Shown here: one piece after another, positions 41,372 to 50,443 of the stretch
Layout of the letters: each line of letters begins with the position of its first letter
Position numbering within the stretch: the stretch's first letter is position 1
Assembly: GCF_012985465.1 (NCBI RefSeq)
Contig: NZ_JAAQWN010000006.1
Location: 1-64,000 of the forward strand
Origin: Pseudomonas sp. WS 5079
Lineage (GTDB): Bacteria > Pseudomonadota > Gammaproteobacteria > Pseudomonadales > Pseudomonadaceae
Length of the DNA stretch: 64,000 bases
Direction of reading: 5' to 3'
The notes under the pieces: model-generated
What the model was told of the DNA's origin: nothing
Databases searched by the model: none
The model's input: only the letters and a program-made list of their open reading frames with translations
Position numbers and translations under genes: made by a program

Positions 41372-42817
41372 ATGCACCTGATCTGGCTGCGCAGCGACCT
41401 GCGCCTACATGACAACACCGCCCTCGCTGCCGCCTGCCAGCGTGGCCCGACGGCGGCGGTGTACCTGATCACGCCAGACCAATGGCTGGCCCATGACGAT
41501 GCGCCGTGCAAAGTCGACTTTTGGCTGCGCAACCTCAAGTGTCTGGGCCTGGCCCTGGGTGAATTGAATATCCCACTGCTGATCCGCCACGCGGATACAT
41601 GGGATCAAGTGCCACAGGTATTGGTCGAGCTGTGCCAGGCCTTGGCGGTCGAGACCGTCCACGCCAACGAAGAGTACGGGATCCACGAAAGCCGGCGTGA
41701 TGCCGCCGTAGCCCAGGCCCTGGAAGCACAAGGGGTGTATTTTTACAGTTACCTGGACCAACTGCTGTTCCAACCCGGCAGCGTACTGACCAAGACCGGC
41801 ACCTACTTCCAAGTGTTCAGCCAGTTTCGCAAGGTCTGTTACAACCGCCTGCACAGTGCCCTGCCACGCCGGGTGCCGACGCCCAAGGCCCAGGCGGCCT
41901 TGGCACTGGCCAGCGACGAGGTTCCCGAACAGGTCAGAGGATTCATCCCGCCCAGCGACACCCTGCGCGCCCTGTGGCCGGCCGGTGAAGACGAGGCACA
42001 GCGGCGCCTCGGGCAATTTGCCGATGCCCAGATCAGCTACTACAAGGACGAACGCGACTTTCCGGCCAAGCCCGGCACCAGCCAACTCTCTGCGTACCTC
42101 GCTGCTGGCGTGGTCTCGCCGCGCCAGTGCCTGCATGCGGCGCTGCAAAGCAACCAGGGTGAATTCGAAAGCGGCGATATCGGTGCAATCACCTGGATCA
42201 ACGAGCTGCTGTGGCGTGAGTTCTACAAACATATCCTGGTGGGCTACCCACGGGTGTCGCGCCATCGTGCCTTTCGCCCGGAAACCGAAGCCGTGGCCTG
42301 GCGCCACGCGCCCGCCGACCTGGCCGCCTGGCAAGAGGCGCGCACCGGCCTGCCGATCATCGACGCCGCGATGCGCCAGCTCCTGGAAACCGGCTGGATG
42401 CATAACCGCCTGCGCATGGTGGTGGCGATGTTCCTGACCAAGAACCTTTTGATCGACTGGCGCGAGGGTGAGCGCTTTTTTATGCGGCACCTGATCGACG
42501 GCGACCTGGCGGCCAATAACGGAGGCTGGCAGTGGAGTTCGTCCACCGGCACCGACTCGGCGCCGTATTTCCGCATTTTCAGCCCGTTGAGCCAGTCCGA
42601 GAAATTCGACGGCGAAGGGCGTTTTATCAAGCAGTGGCTGCCGCAACTGGCGGGATTGAACAAAAAGGAAGTGCACAACCCCGACGCCGTCGGCGGCCTG
42701 TTTGGCGTGGCCGACTACCCACGGCCCATCGTCGACCTGAAGTCTTCCCGCGAGCGGGCGCTGGCGGCCTTTCGTGCCCTGCCCCCGCGCCAGGCGGCAG
42801 GAGGTGGGTATGAGTGA
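41372..42817 (+). CDS. phrB: Deoxyribodipyrimidine photolyase
   Basis: 481 residues. The N-terminal antenna domain begins IWLRSDLRLHDNTALAAAC. The FAD domain has WINELLWREFYKHILVGYPR, TGLPIIDAAMRQLLETGWMH and NRLRMVVAMFLTKNLLIDW, then WQWSSSTGTDSAPYFRIFSP, all class I CPD photolyase hallmarks. It repairs cyclobutane pyrimidine dimers with blue or near-UV light. The ATG abuts the stop of the MerR gene and the gene overlaps the NTF2-like gene by 8 bp. Confidence 0.96.
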   Translation: MHLIWLRSDLRLHDNTALAAACQRGPTAAVYLITPDQWLAHDDAPCKVDFWLRNLKCLGLALGELNIPLLIRHADTWDQVPQVLVELCQALAVETVHANEEYGIHESRRDAAVAQALEAQGVYFYSYLDQLLFQPGSVLTKTGTYFQVFSQFRKVCYNRLHSALPRRVPTPKAQAALALASDEVPEQVRGFIPPSDTLRALWPAGEDEAQRRLGQFADAQISYYKDERDFPAKPGTSQLSAYLAAGVVSPRQCLHAALQSNQGEFESGDIGAITWINELLWREFYKHILVGYPRVSRHRAFRPETEAVAWRHAPADLAAWQEARTGLPIIDAAMRQLLETGWMHNRLRMVVAMFLTKNLLIDWREGERFFMRHLIDGDLAANNGGWQWSSSTGTDSAPYFRIFSPLSQSEKFDGEGRFIKQWLPQLAGLNKKEVHNPDAVGGLFGVADYPRPIVDLKSSRERALAAFRALPPRQAAGGGYE

Positions 42818-43232
42818 TTTCCTGCGCCAGTTTGCCCAGTCTTTCGCCGGTCTTAACAAACACAACCTGCACCGGCTCGACAGCCTGTACAGCCAGGACA
42901 TATCGTTTAGCGATCCACTGCACCAGGTCCACGGCATCAGCGCGCTGAATGCGTACTTCGCCGAGCTTTACAGCAACGTCAGGCAACTGCATTTTGACTT
43001 CCACGGCTTCGACCACGTGGCCGAAGGCGAGGGTTATCTACGCTGGACCATGAGTTTCTGCCACCCGCGCCTGGCGGGCGGCCAACAGATTCAGGTGCAA
43101 GGCTGCTCCCACCTGCTATGGCACGACAAGGTCTACCGGCACCGCGATTACTTTGATGCTGGAGCGCTGCTTTACGAACACCTGCCGGTACTTGGCCGGC
43201 TGGTCCGTTGGTTGAAAGGGAGAATGGCATGA
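42810..43232 (+). CDS. NTF2/SnoaL-like protein
   Basis: 140 residues from ATG 42810 with a strong AGGAGG site. The fold is that of nuclear transport factor 2-like small proteins (FAGLNKHNLHRLDSLYSQD, ISFSDPLHQVHGISALNAYF, GCSHLLWHDKVYRHRDYFD). These form a cone-shaped pocket and often act as isomerases, cyclases or carriers; the ligand here is unknown. It overlaps phrB by 8 bp and the SDR gene by 4 bp, so it is tightly translationally coupled. Confidence 0.88.
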   Translation: MSDFLRQFAQSFAGLNKHNLHRLDSLYSQDISFSDPLHQVHGISALNAYFAELYSNVRQLHFDFHGFDHVAEGEGYLRWTMSFCHPRLAGGQQIQVQGCSHLLWHDKVYRHRDYFDAGALLYEHLPVLGRLVRWLKGRMA

Positions 43233-44011
43233 GCCTGAAATCGCCACGCCGTTATTGGCTGACAGGAGCAAGCAGTGGCATCGGTGCCGCCCTGGCCGAA
43301 GAGTTGCTCGGCAGTGGCGCGCAGGTGGCGCTGAGTGCACGTTCCAAGGCGCCGCTGGAACAACTGGCCCAACGTTACCCCGGCCAAGTGCTGGTGGTGG
43401 CCGGAGACTTGACCAACAGCCAGGTCGTACGGGAAATCGGCGAGCAGATCGCACAGACCTGGGGCGCCCTGGACACCGTGATCCTGAATGCCGGTACCTG
43501 CGAGTACGTGGATGCCCGGCAGTTCGATGCGTCGATTATCGAACACGTGGTGCGCACCAACCTGCTGGCCAGCAGTTATTGCATCGAAGCCGCGCTGCCG
43601 CTGCTGCGTGCCGGTCACACCCCGCACCTGGTGGGGGTCGCCAGTGCCGTCACCTACCTGCCGATGCCCCGCGCAGAAGCCTATGGCGCGTCCAAGGCCG
43701 GCCTGCGCTACTTGTTCGAATCCCTGCGCATTGACCTGTCTCCCGAAGGCATTGATGTCACGGTAGTCAGCCCTGGTTTCGTCGATACGCCACTGACCGA
43801 ACGCAACGATTTCCCCATGCCCCTGAGCTGGCCGGCCGACAAGGCCGCGCGGCATATTTTCGGCAAACTGGAAAAACGCCCGCTGGAAATCGCCTTCCCA
43901 GCGCTGTTCATCGCCACCCTGTGGCCACTGTCGAAACTGCCGAACCGCGCGCAACTGATCATCGGCAAACGCATGCTGCGCAGCCCGCCGCCGCAGAAGG
44001 ACGACCTGTGA
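43229..44011 (+). CDS. Short-chain dehydrogenase in the light operon
   Basis: 260 residues from ATG 43229. TGASSGIG (residues about 12-19) is the cofactor loop, NAGT near residue 89 is the NNAG variant, Ser is in VASAVTY, and YGASKAG is YxxxK. The C-terminus has FPALFIATLWPLSKLPNRAQ, a hydrophobic stretch. Substrate unknown. It overlaps its upstream neighbour by ATGA and its downstream neighbour by 4 bp. Confidence 0.88.
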   Translation: MSLKSPRRYWLTGASSGIGAALAEELLGSGAQVALSARSKAPLEQLAQRYPGQVLVVAGDLTNSQVVREIGEQIAQTWGALDTVILNAGTCEYVDARQFDASIIEHVVRTNLLASSYCIEAALPLLRAGHTPHLVGVASAVTYLPMPRAEAYGASKAGLRYLFESLRIDLSPEGIDVTVVSPGFVDTPLTERNDFPMPLSWPADKAARHIFGKLEKRPLEIAFPALFIATLWPLSKLPNRAQLIIGKRMLRSPPPQKDDL

Positions 44012-45255
44012 AGATCGCCATAATCGGCAGCGGTATTTCCGGGCTGACCAGTGCCTATCTGCTCAGCCGCCGTCACGACATCACGGTGTTCGAAGCCGCC
44101 GACCGGATTGGCGGCCATACCCATACGGTAGACGTGACCGTCGAGGGCACGCGGTATGCGGTGGACACCGGGTTTATTGTGTTCAACGACTGGACCTACC
44201 CCAACTTCATTCGCCTGCTGGGGCAGATCGGCGTGCCGTTCAAGCCGACCGAAATGAGTTTTTCGGTGTGCGACCCTGAGGAAAATGTCGAGTACAACGG
44301 CAACAACCTCAACAGCCTGTTCGCCCAGCGCAGCAATCTCCTGTCCCCGGGTTTCTGGGGCATGTTGCGCGACATCCTGCGTTTCAATCGCCAGGCGCCC
44401 CTGGATTTGCAGGAGCAGCGCATCAGCGCACAGATGACCCTGGGCGAATACTTGCAGGCGGGCAACTACGGCCCGCGGTTTATCCGCCACTACATCGTGC
44501 CCATGGGCGCGGCGATCTGGTCGATGCCCCTGGCGGACATGCTCGGGTTCCCGCTGCAGTTCTTCGTGCGGTTCTTCAAGAACCACGGCTTGCTGTCGGT
44601 GAACAATCGGCCGCAGTGGTGTGTGATCGAGGGTGGCTCCAGTCGTTACATCGAGCCGCTGACCCGCTCGTTTGGCCAGCAGATCCGCCTCAACTGCCCG
44701 GTGCAAAAAGTCGAGCGCACGCCAGAAGGCGTGGTTATCCACAGTGCCGATGGCCGTGAAATTTTCGACAAGGTCGTCTTCGCCTGCCACAGCGACCAGG
44801 CCCTGGCCCTGCTGGACGATCCCAGCCAGGCTGAACAGCAGATTCTTGGGGCGATAACCTACGCCGACAATGACGTGGCCCTGCACACCGACACCCGCTT
44901 GCTGCCCGATCGCCCCCTGGCCTGGGCCAGCTGGAACTATCGGATGGACGCCAGCACGCACAAGCCGGCAGCCGTCACCTATGCCATGAACATCCTGCAA
45001 GGCATCGACAGCCCCACCACCTTTTGTGTGAGCCTCAACCAGACGGCGATTATCAACCCGCTGAAGATTCTCGCCCGCTATACCTATGCCCATCCGCAAT
45101 ACAGCCTGGCGGCGGTGGCGGCGCAAGCGCGCTGGGAAGAACTGCATGGCGCCCGGCACACCTATTATTGCGGGGCCTACTGGGCCAGCGGTTTTCATGA
45201 AGACGGCGTGGTCAGCGCCCTGCGCGTGGCCCAAGCCTTTGGGGAAACCCTGTGA
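44008..45255 (+). CDS. FAD-dependent oxidoreductase (amine oxidase family)
   Basis: 415 residues with a GTG start at 44008 that overlaps the SDR stop. The dinucleotide loop is IIGSGISGLTSAYLLS (residues about 5-20), then FEAADRIGGHTHTVDV, typical of the NAD/FAD-binding family next to DUF1365 and cfa genes. Similar genes in Rhodobacter's singlet-oxygen regulon take part in making modified fatty acids. Here the role is inferred from the neighbourhood. Confidence 0.9.
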   Translation: MKIAIIGSGISGLTSAYLLSRRHDITVFEAADRIGGHTHTVDVTVEGTRYAVDTGFIVFNDWTYPNFIRLLGQIGVPFKPTEMSFSVCDPEENVEYNGNNLNSLFAQRSNLLSPGFWGMLRDILRFNRQAPLDLQEQRISAQMTLGEYLQAGNYGPRFIRHYIVPMGAAIWSMPLADMLGFPLQFFVRFFKNHGLLSVNNRPQWCVIEGGSSRYIEPLTRSFGQQIRLNCPVQKVERTPEGVVIHSADGREIFDKVVFACHSDQALALLDDPSQAEQQILGAITYADNDVALHTDTRLLPDRPLAWASWNYRMDASTHKPAAVTYAMNILQGIDSPTTFCVSLNQTAIINPLKILARYTYAHPQYSLAAVAAQARWEELHGARHTYYCGAYWASGFHEDGVVSALRVAQAFGETL

Positions 45256-46055
45256 ACAGCGCGCTCTACAGCGGCTGGATCGCCCACCGGCGCTTCACCC
45301 CCAAAGGCCATGCCTTTCGCTATCGCATCGGCCTGCTGTACCTGGATCTGAGCGAACAGGAACAGGTGCTGGGGCTGTCGCCCTTAGCAGGTCATGGCCG
45401 CTTCGCGCCCTTTGCGTTTCGCCAGCAGGATTACCTGCGTGAATTGACCCGCGACGGCACCTGCTTGATCGATGCCGTGCGCCAAGTGGTCGGCACGGCG
45501 CTGGGGCATACCCCCCAGGGCAACATCTGCCTGCTGACCCAGGCCCGCAGCTGGGGCCTGGCGTTCAACCCGGTGAGTTTCTTCTATTGCTTTGAGGCCG
45601 ACGGGCAACTGGCGGCGATTGTCTGTGAAGTGACCAACACGCCATGGCGCGAGCGTTATCACTACGTGCTGCCGGCCCAGGCCCTGGCGGTTGGCGAGCA
45701 TCAGCATTTCGCGGTGGCCAAGGCGTTTCATGTGTCGCCGTTTTTGCCCCGAGACCTGGAATACCGCATGAGCTTCAGCCCGCCGAGCCAGCGCCTGGGC
45801 GTGCATATGGCCGACTGGCAAGGCGAGACCAAGGTGTTCGATGCCACCTTGAGCCTGCAACGCGAAGCCCTCGACCGCGCCAGCCTGCATCGCTACTTGC
45901 GGCGCTTTCCGTGGATGACCGCCAAGACCTGCCTGGCCATCTACTGGCAAGCGCTGCGCCTGCTCTTTAAACGCACACCGATTTTTCCCCATCAGGCCGC
46001 CGATGGCGCCTGTGCAATTGGCTATCCCAAGGATCGTCGCCATGAAATCCCCTAG
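45252..46055 (+). CDS. DUF1365 domain protein
   Basis: 267 residues with a GTG start. DUF1365 hallmarks are YSGWIAHRRFTPKGHAFRYR, LLTQARSWGLAFNPVSFFYC, VCEVTNTPWRERYHYVL and AKAFHVSPFLPRDLEYRMSF. The function is unknown, but the gene is nearly always beside an FAD oxidoreductase and a CFA-synthase-like gene. It overlaps both neighbours (4 bp and 14 bp). Confidence 0.92.
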   Translation: MNSALYSGWIAHRRFTPKGHAFRYRIGLLYLDLSEQEQVLGLSPLAGHGRFAPFAFRQQDYLRELTRDGTCLIDAVRQVVGTALGHTPQGNICLLTQARSWGLAFNPVSFFYCFEADGQLAAIVCEVTNTPWRERYHYVLPAQALAVGEHQHFAVAKAFHVSPFLPRDLEYRMSFSPPSQRLGVHMADWQGETKVFDATLSLQREALDRASLHRYLRRFPWMTAKTCLAIYWQALRLLFKRTPIFPHQAADGACAIGYPKDRRHEIP

Positions 46056-47313
46056 CTTATCGGTCAAATCCAACCGCCTGAACGTCAACGGCCTGACCGG
46101 CGCGCTGTTGCGCAAAGCCGTGCTGCGCCAACTCGGCAAGCTGCGCCATGGCCAACTGGTGGTGATCGAGGACGGCGAGCGCCAGGTGTTCGGCGCACGG
46201 GAAGCGCACTTGCTGGGGGAGATCCAGATCCTCGACCCGGCGGTGTGGGGCCTGGTGGCCGCCAACGGTTCCATCGGCGCCGGCGAGGCGTTTATCCATG
46301 GGTTCTGGAGCAGCCCGGACCTGACCGCCGTGGTGCGCGTGATGGTCAGCAACCTCGATGTCCTGGACGCCCTCGAAGGCGGCCTGGCCAAGCTGGCCCG
46401 CCCGCTCACCCAAGGCCTGCACTGGCTCAATCGCAACACCCGCAAGGGCTCGCAAAAAAACATCGCCGCCCACTACGACCTGGGTAACGACCTGTTCCAG
46501 GAGTTTCTTGACCCGACCATGATGTATTCGGCGGCGCAGTTCCTTACCGCCGACGACACGCTGGAGCAGGCACAACTTAACAAGCTGGAGCGCATTTGCC
46601 AGAAACTGGCACTCAAGCCATCGGACCACCTGCTGGAAATCGGCACCGGCTGGGGCAGCATGGCCCTGTATGCAGCGCAGCAGTACGGCTGCCAGGTCAC
46701 CACGACCACCTTGTCCAAGGAGCAATTTGCCTACACCGAACAGCGCATCCAGGCCTTGGGGCTGCAGGACCAGGTGACGCTGCTGTTGCAGGACTACCGC
46801 GACCTGAGCGGGCAGTACGACAAGCTGGTGTCCATCGAAATGATCGAGGCCGTGGGCCATCGTTTCCTGCCCACCTACTTCAAGCAATGCGCGCACTTGC
46901 TCAAGAGCGACGGGTTGATGCTGTTGCAGGCCATCACCATTCGCGAACAACGTTATGAACAGGCCAAGGGCAGCGTCGACTTCATCCAGCGCTACATCTT
47001 CCCCGGCGGTGCCTTGCCCTGTGTACAGAAGATGTTGCAGATCGTCAGCCGCGACACCGATATGAACCTGTTGCACATGGAGGATTTCGGCCTGCATTAC
47101 GCGCGAACCTTGCGCTTGTGGCATGAGAACTTTCGCCGCGCCCACGGTCGACTGACGGAACTGGGCTACGACGAATACTTCCTGCGCTTGTGGGAGTTCT
47201 ACCTGTGCTACTGCGAAGGCGGCTTTATGGAACGCACCATCGGCACCGCGCAGTTGCTGCTGGCCAAGCCCTGCGCGGTGACACAACCGTTGCTCGGGCG
47301 CTTCAATGCTTAA
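46042..47313 (+). CDS. Cyclopropane-fatty-acyl-phospholipid synthase family methyltransferase
   Basis: 423 residues from ATG 46042. The SAM motif LLEIGTGWGSMALYAAQ is near residue 195, HYDLGNDLFQEFLDPTMMYS and LVSIEMIEAVGHRF follow, and YIFPGGALPCVQ and EGGFMERTIGTAQLLL are CFA hallmarks. It methylates unsaturated acyl chains of phospholipids, giving cyclopropane or methyl-branched products. In this operon it most likely modifies membrane lipids against photo-oxidative damage. The gene overlaps DUF2878 by 8 bp. Confidence 0.92.
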   Translation: MKSPSLSVKSNRLNVNGLTGALLRKAVLRQLGKLRHGQLVVIEDGERQVFGAREAHLLGEIQILDPAVWGLVAANGSIGAGEAFIHGFWSSPDLTAVVRVMVSNLDVLDALEGGLAKLARPLTQGLHWLNRNTRKGSQKNIAAHYDLGNDLFQEFLDPTMMYSAAQFLTADDTLEQAQLNKLERICQKLALKPSDHLLEIGTGWGSMALYAAQQYGCQVTTTTLSKEQFAYTEQRIQALGLQDQVTLLLQDYRDLSGQYDKLVSIEMIEAVGHRFLPTYFKQCAHLLKSDGLMLLQAITIREQRYEQAKGSVDFIQRYIFPGGALPCVQKMLQIVSRDTDMNLLHMEDFGLHYARTLRLWHENFRRAHGRLTELGYDEYFLRLWEFYLCYCEGGFMERTIGTAQLLLAKPCAVTQPLLGRFNA

Positions 47314-47785
47314 AAACCTGGCCAACGCCGCGTTGTTCCAGTGCGGTTGGTTTGCCTGTGTGATCGGTGGTGACAGCCTGTGGTTGTTGGTCGGGCTGGG
47401 CGTGCTGGCGGTCCACCTGCTGTGGATAACTTCGTGGGCCGTTGAGTGGCGGTTGATCTTGAGCGTGACCGTGCTGGGCACCCTGCTGGACACGCTGCTG
47501 CGCACGCTCGGGGTGTTTGAATTCAGTGATCCAGGCCCGTTGATTCCTGCGTGGCTGATCCTGCTGTGGGCGCTGCTGGCGACCACCCTACGCCACTGCC
47601 TGGCCTGGAGCGCCCGGCCCTGGTGGCGCGCAAGCCTGCTCGGAGCTGTGGGCGGGCCGCTGTCGTACTACGCCGGCAGCCAGTTGGCCGGTGTGAGCTT
47701 CGGGTTTGCCACCGTGCCAACCCTGGTGGCAATCGCGCTGCTGTGGGCTGTGGTATTTCCTGGCCTGCACCGGCTCGCGCGCTGA
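47306..47785 (+). CDS. DUF2878 membrane protein
   Basis: 159 residues with about five hydrophobic segments (NAALFQCGWFACVIGGD, LWLLVGLGVLAVHLLWIT, LIPAWLILLWALLATT). DUF2878 is a small inner-membrane family commonly at the end of this cluster. Function unknown. It is the last gene of the operon beginning at 39461. Confidence 0.85.
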   Translation: MLKNLANAALFQCGWFACVIGGDSLWLLVGLGVLAVHLLWITSWAVEWRLILSVTVLGTLLDTLLRTLGVFEFSDPGPLIPAWLILLWALLATTLRHCLAWSARPWWRASLLGAVGGPLSYYAGSQLAGVSFGFATVPTLVAIALLWAVVFPGLHRLAR

Positions 47786-47839
47786 CGTTTGTCAGAGCTT
47801 TCACACGCGCTAGACCGGCTTGCCTTACACTGCGCGCCT

Positions 47840-48145
47840 ATGACCACCATCCCGCACACCCAAATCACCGAACCTGCCGTCACCTGCTCCACGTGCGCAG
47901 CCTGCTGCTGCCAGCTGGAAGTCATGCTGATCACCGACACTGGCGTGCCTGATCGCTTTATCGATACGGACGATTGGGGCGGCGAAGTCATGCTGCGCCT
48001 GGACGACGGCTGGTGCGCGGCGTTGGATCGCGACACGATGATGTGCACGATCTATGAGAAACGACCGCTGATCTGCCGGGAATTCGAGATGGGCGCGCCG
48101 GAGTGCCTTGAAGAGCGCCTGGGGATTGCGACGGTCTACCGCTGA
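47840..48145 (+). CDS. YkgJ-family cysteine-cluster protein
   Basis: 101 residues from MTTIPHT. CSTCAACCCQLEVML and a later CAALDRDTMMCTIYEKRPLI with CREF give the CxxCxxC...C pattern of YkgJ (UPF0153) proteins, presumed Zn or Fe-S binding. Role unknown. Encoded alone, 54 bp after the light operon. Confidence 0.9.
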   Translation: MTTIPHTQITEPAVTCSTCAACCCQLEVMLITDTGVPDRFIDTDDWGGEVMLRLDDGWCAALDRDTMMCTIYEKRPLICREFEMGAPECLEERLGIATVYR

Positions 48146-48156
48146 TCCCAGGGCAA

Positions 48157-48244
48157 ATGTGGGAGCTGGCTTGCCTGCGATAGCATCACCTCGGTTTGTC
48201 TGAAGCACCGAGTCGTCTGCATCGCGGGCAAGCCCGCTCCTACA
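48157..48244. repeat. REP doublet with mixed core types
   Basis: ATGTGGGAGCTGGCTTGCCT on the left pairs with CATCGCGGGCAAGCCCGCTC-type sequence on the right, so the two halves are of different REP variants. Confidence 0.85.
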
Positions 48245-48268
48245 TGGGTTCTGCTGTGCTGGGGAAAA

Positions 48269-48787
48269 TCAGAGCGGCATGGTGTAGTTCAACGAATAGC
48301 TCTCGATACCATCGTTGTGGCTGCTGATGCCAGCGTTGGAATAGTGCGTGGCACGGATCCCCACCTGGTGCCCACCGGCAAAGCGCAAGCCAAAGCCCAG
48401 GCGGTCTTCGAACTGGAAAGCGCCGCCAATGTTGTTGTCTTCGACCCGGCTGCGTGAGAACAGCGCCACCCCGATCCCCGCTTCTATGTAGGGTTTGACC
48501 GACTCACCGGCAAATTCATACACAAACACCGGCGAAAACGACAGGCTGCTGACACTCGCCCGTTCGTCACCGTCCCAGAAGGTATAAGCGCCGCTCCAGT
48601 AGCCAGTCAGGCGCCCCACATCGCTCTGCCACCAGCTCTTGTCCCAGTCCGATTGCAGGCCCAGACGATAAGTCATGGTCGAATCGCTGGTATGCCCCAC
48701 CGCAAACTCCAGGCCGGCAGCCTGGGCCGAAACCGAGTGTCCCACCACGACGGCCGCAATCGCAGCCAAACAGAACAAGCGCCTCAT
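48269..48787 (-). CDS. pagL: Acyloxyacyl hydrolase, PagL-like lipid A deacylase
   Basis: 172 residues from MRRLFC (AAGGA upstream). A signal peptide ends near VSAQAAG. Eight beta-strands with alternating hydrophobic residues fit an outer-membrane barrel. The catalytic triad of PagL is present: His and Ser in ATHYSNAGI and a later Glu in DGIESYSLNY. PagL removes the 3-O acyl chain from lipid A. It lies downstream of murI on the same strand. Confidence 0.88.
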   Translation of the reverse strand: MRRLFCLAAIAAVVVGHSVSAQAAGLEFAVGHTSDSTMTYRLGLQSDWDKSWWQSDVGRLTGYWSGAYTFWDGDERASVSSLSFSPVFVYEFAGESVKPYIEAGIGVALFSRSRVEDNNIGGAFQFEDRLGFGLRFAGGHQVGIRATHYSNAGISSHNDGIESYSLNYTMPL

Positions 48788-48900
48788 AAGAAACATCCTT
48801 TCCAAACGAAGTTGTATGGTTTTGTACTGCTCATCAAGAGCTATAGAAATCACGGACAACGCAGAAGTTCAGCCGGAAAACCCGCTATTTCACGAATTTT

Positions 48901-49695
48901 TCACAGGGCGAAGCTTCGCACAACGCCGCTGAATTTCCATAGTGTGGGTAGGATATTTCTGAGATGTTGCGGATCACCGCTGGTCCACAACTGCGCGGCC
49001 CGAGGATTGCCCTCGGCCAGCAGTTGACGCTCACCCAGCAGGCGTTGCAGTTGGCGCGCCACGGCCGCCCCGGTGTCGATCAGGATGATCGACGGTGGCA
49101 GCATCGTCGCCAGCAGTGGCTTGAGGAAAGGATAGTGAGTGCAACCAAGGATGATGGTGTCGCATCCGGCCTCGACCAGCGGCGCGACATAACCTTGCAG
49201 CATCTGGCACAGCGCCGGGCTGTCCAGGTCGCCGGCTTCGATCAGCTCCACCAGCCCCGGGCATGGCTGGGTAATCACCCGCACGTCGGTGGCAAAACGA
49301 TCCAGCAGCGCAGCGAACTTGGCACTTTGCAGGGTGCCCGTAGTGGCCAGCACCCCGACCACACCGCTGCGGGTTGCGGCGGCGGCTGGCTTGACCGCTG
49401 GCTCCATGCCCACCAGCGGCCAGTCCGGGTAATCACTGCGCAAATCCGCGACCGCCGCCACGGTTGCCGTGTTGCAGGCAATCACAAAGGCCTTGGCGCC
49501 CTGCCCACGGAAAAACTCTGCGACCACCCGCGAACGTTCGCGAATGAATGCAGGGGTTTTCTCGCCATAGGGGATATGCCCGCAATCTGCCACGTACAGC
49601 AGCGATTCATGGGGCAACAACCGATGAATTTCGTCCAGCACCGACAGACCGCCGACACCGGAGTCGAACACACCAATCGGTGCATCCTTAACCAT
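48901..49695 (-). CDS. murI: Glutamate racemase
   Basis: 264 residues. GVFDSGVGGLSVLDEI (residues about 8-23) and FVIACNTATVAA hold the first catalytic Cys; ILGCTHYPFLKPLL holds the second. It makes D-glutamate for peptidoglycan. Its ATG overlaps the moeB stop by 8 bp and it is the last gene of the hemA operon. Confidence 0.95.
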   Translation of the reverse strand: MVKDAPIGVFDSGVGGLSVLDEIHRLLPHESLLYVADCGHIPYGEKTPAFIRERSRVVAEFFRGQGAKAFVIACNTATVAAVADLRSDYPDWPLVGMEPAVKPAAAATRSGVVGVLATTGTLQSAKFAALLDRFATDVRVITQPCPGLVELIEAGDLDSPALCQMLQGYVAPLVEAGCDTIILGCTHYPFLKPLLATMLPPSIILIDTGAAVARQLQRLLGERQLLAEGNPRAAQLWTSGDPQHLRNILPTLWKFSGVVRSFAL

Positions 49696-50443
49696 GCTGG
49701 CTACCGCAGACGCTGCAACCGGGGTCGCGCTTGACCCGCAGTTCGCGAAAACGTGTGCCCAGGGCGTCGATCAACAGCAGGCGCCCAACCAGCGGTGTGC
49801 CAAAGCCAGCCAGCAGCTTCAGGGCTTCCAGGGCTTGCAGGCTGCCGACCAGGCCTACCAATGGGCCGGCGACGCCGGCTTCGCTGCAGGTCAATTCGGT
49901 ATCGCTGCCGTGCCCATATAAACAGTGGTAGCAGGGGCTTTCCGGGCGGCGTGGGTCGAACACCGAGAGCTGGCCTTCGAGGCGAATCGCCGCGCCGCTG
50001 ACCAGGGGCTTGCCAGCCGCCACGCACGCCGCGTTCACCGCCTCACGGGTGGTGAAGTTGTCACAGCAGTCGAGCACCAGGTCCACATCGGCCACGGCGG
50101 CGGCCAGCGAGTCGGCGTCCAGCGCCGTGCGATGGGCAACCAGCCGGACCTCGGGGTTGATCGCGCTCAGGCGGCGGATGGCCGAGTCCACTTTGCTCAG
50201 GCCAACGCTGTCGGTGTCGTGGATGATCTGGCGTTGCAGGTTGGTCAGGTCGACGGTATCAAAGTCCGCCAGATGCAGCTCACCCACGCCGGCAGCCGCC
50301 AGGTACAGGGCCACCGGGGCACCGAGGCCGCCGAGACCGACGATCAGCACGCGGCTGTTTTTCAGGCGCAACTGGCCGTCGATGTCCACCTGTTGCAACA
50401 GGATCTGTCGGCTATAGCGCAACAGCTCCTGATCGGTCAGCAC
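49688..50443 (-). CDS. moeB: Molybdopterin-synthase adenylyltransferase MoeB
   Basis: 251 residues. The adenylation domain has the glycine-rich loop LIVGLGGLGAPVALYLAAAG and the ATP-binding DFDTVDLTNLQRQI. Zinc cysteines are SPCYHCLYG and, at the end, GCSVCGSQHG. MoeB adenylates the C-terminal Gly of MoaD; a HesA/ThiF-type partner cannot be excluded. The start is GTG 50443, overlapping prmC by 7 bp. Confidence 0.9.
   Translation of the reverse strand: MLTDQELLRYSRQILLQQVDIDGQLRLKNSRVLIVGLGGLGAPVALYLAAAGVGELHLADFDTVDLTNLQRQIIHDTDSVGLSKVDSAIRRLSAINPEVRLVAHRTALDADSLAAAVADVDLVLDCCDNFTTREAVNAACVAAGKPLVSGAAIRLEGQLSVFDPRRPESPCYHCLYGHGSDTELTCSEAGVAGPLVGLVGSLQALEALKLLAGFGTPLVGRLLLIDALGTRFRELRVKRDPGCSVCGSQHG

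Noticed and set aside
30834..48244. CRISPR array
   Set aside because: The repeats in the window are inverted REP pairs scattered between genes, not regularly spaced direct repeats with unique spacers, and no cas gene is present.
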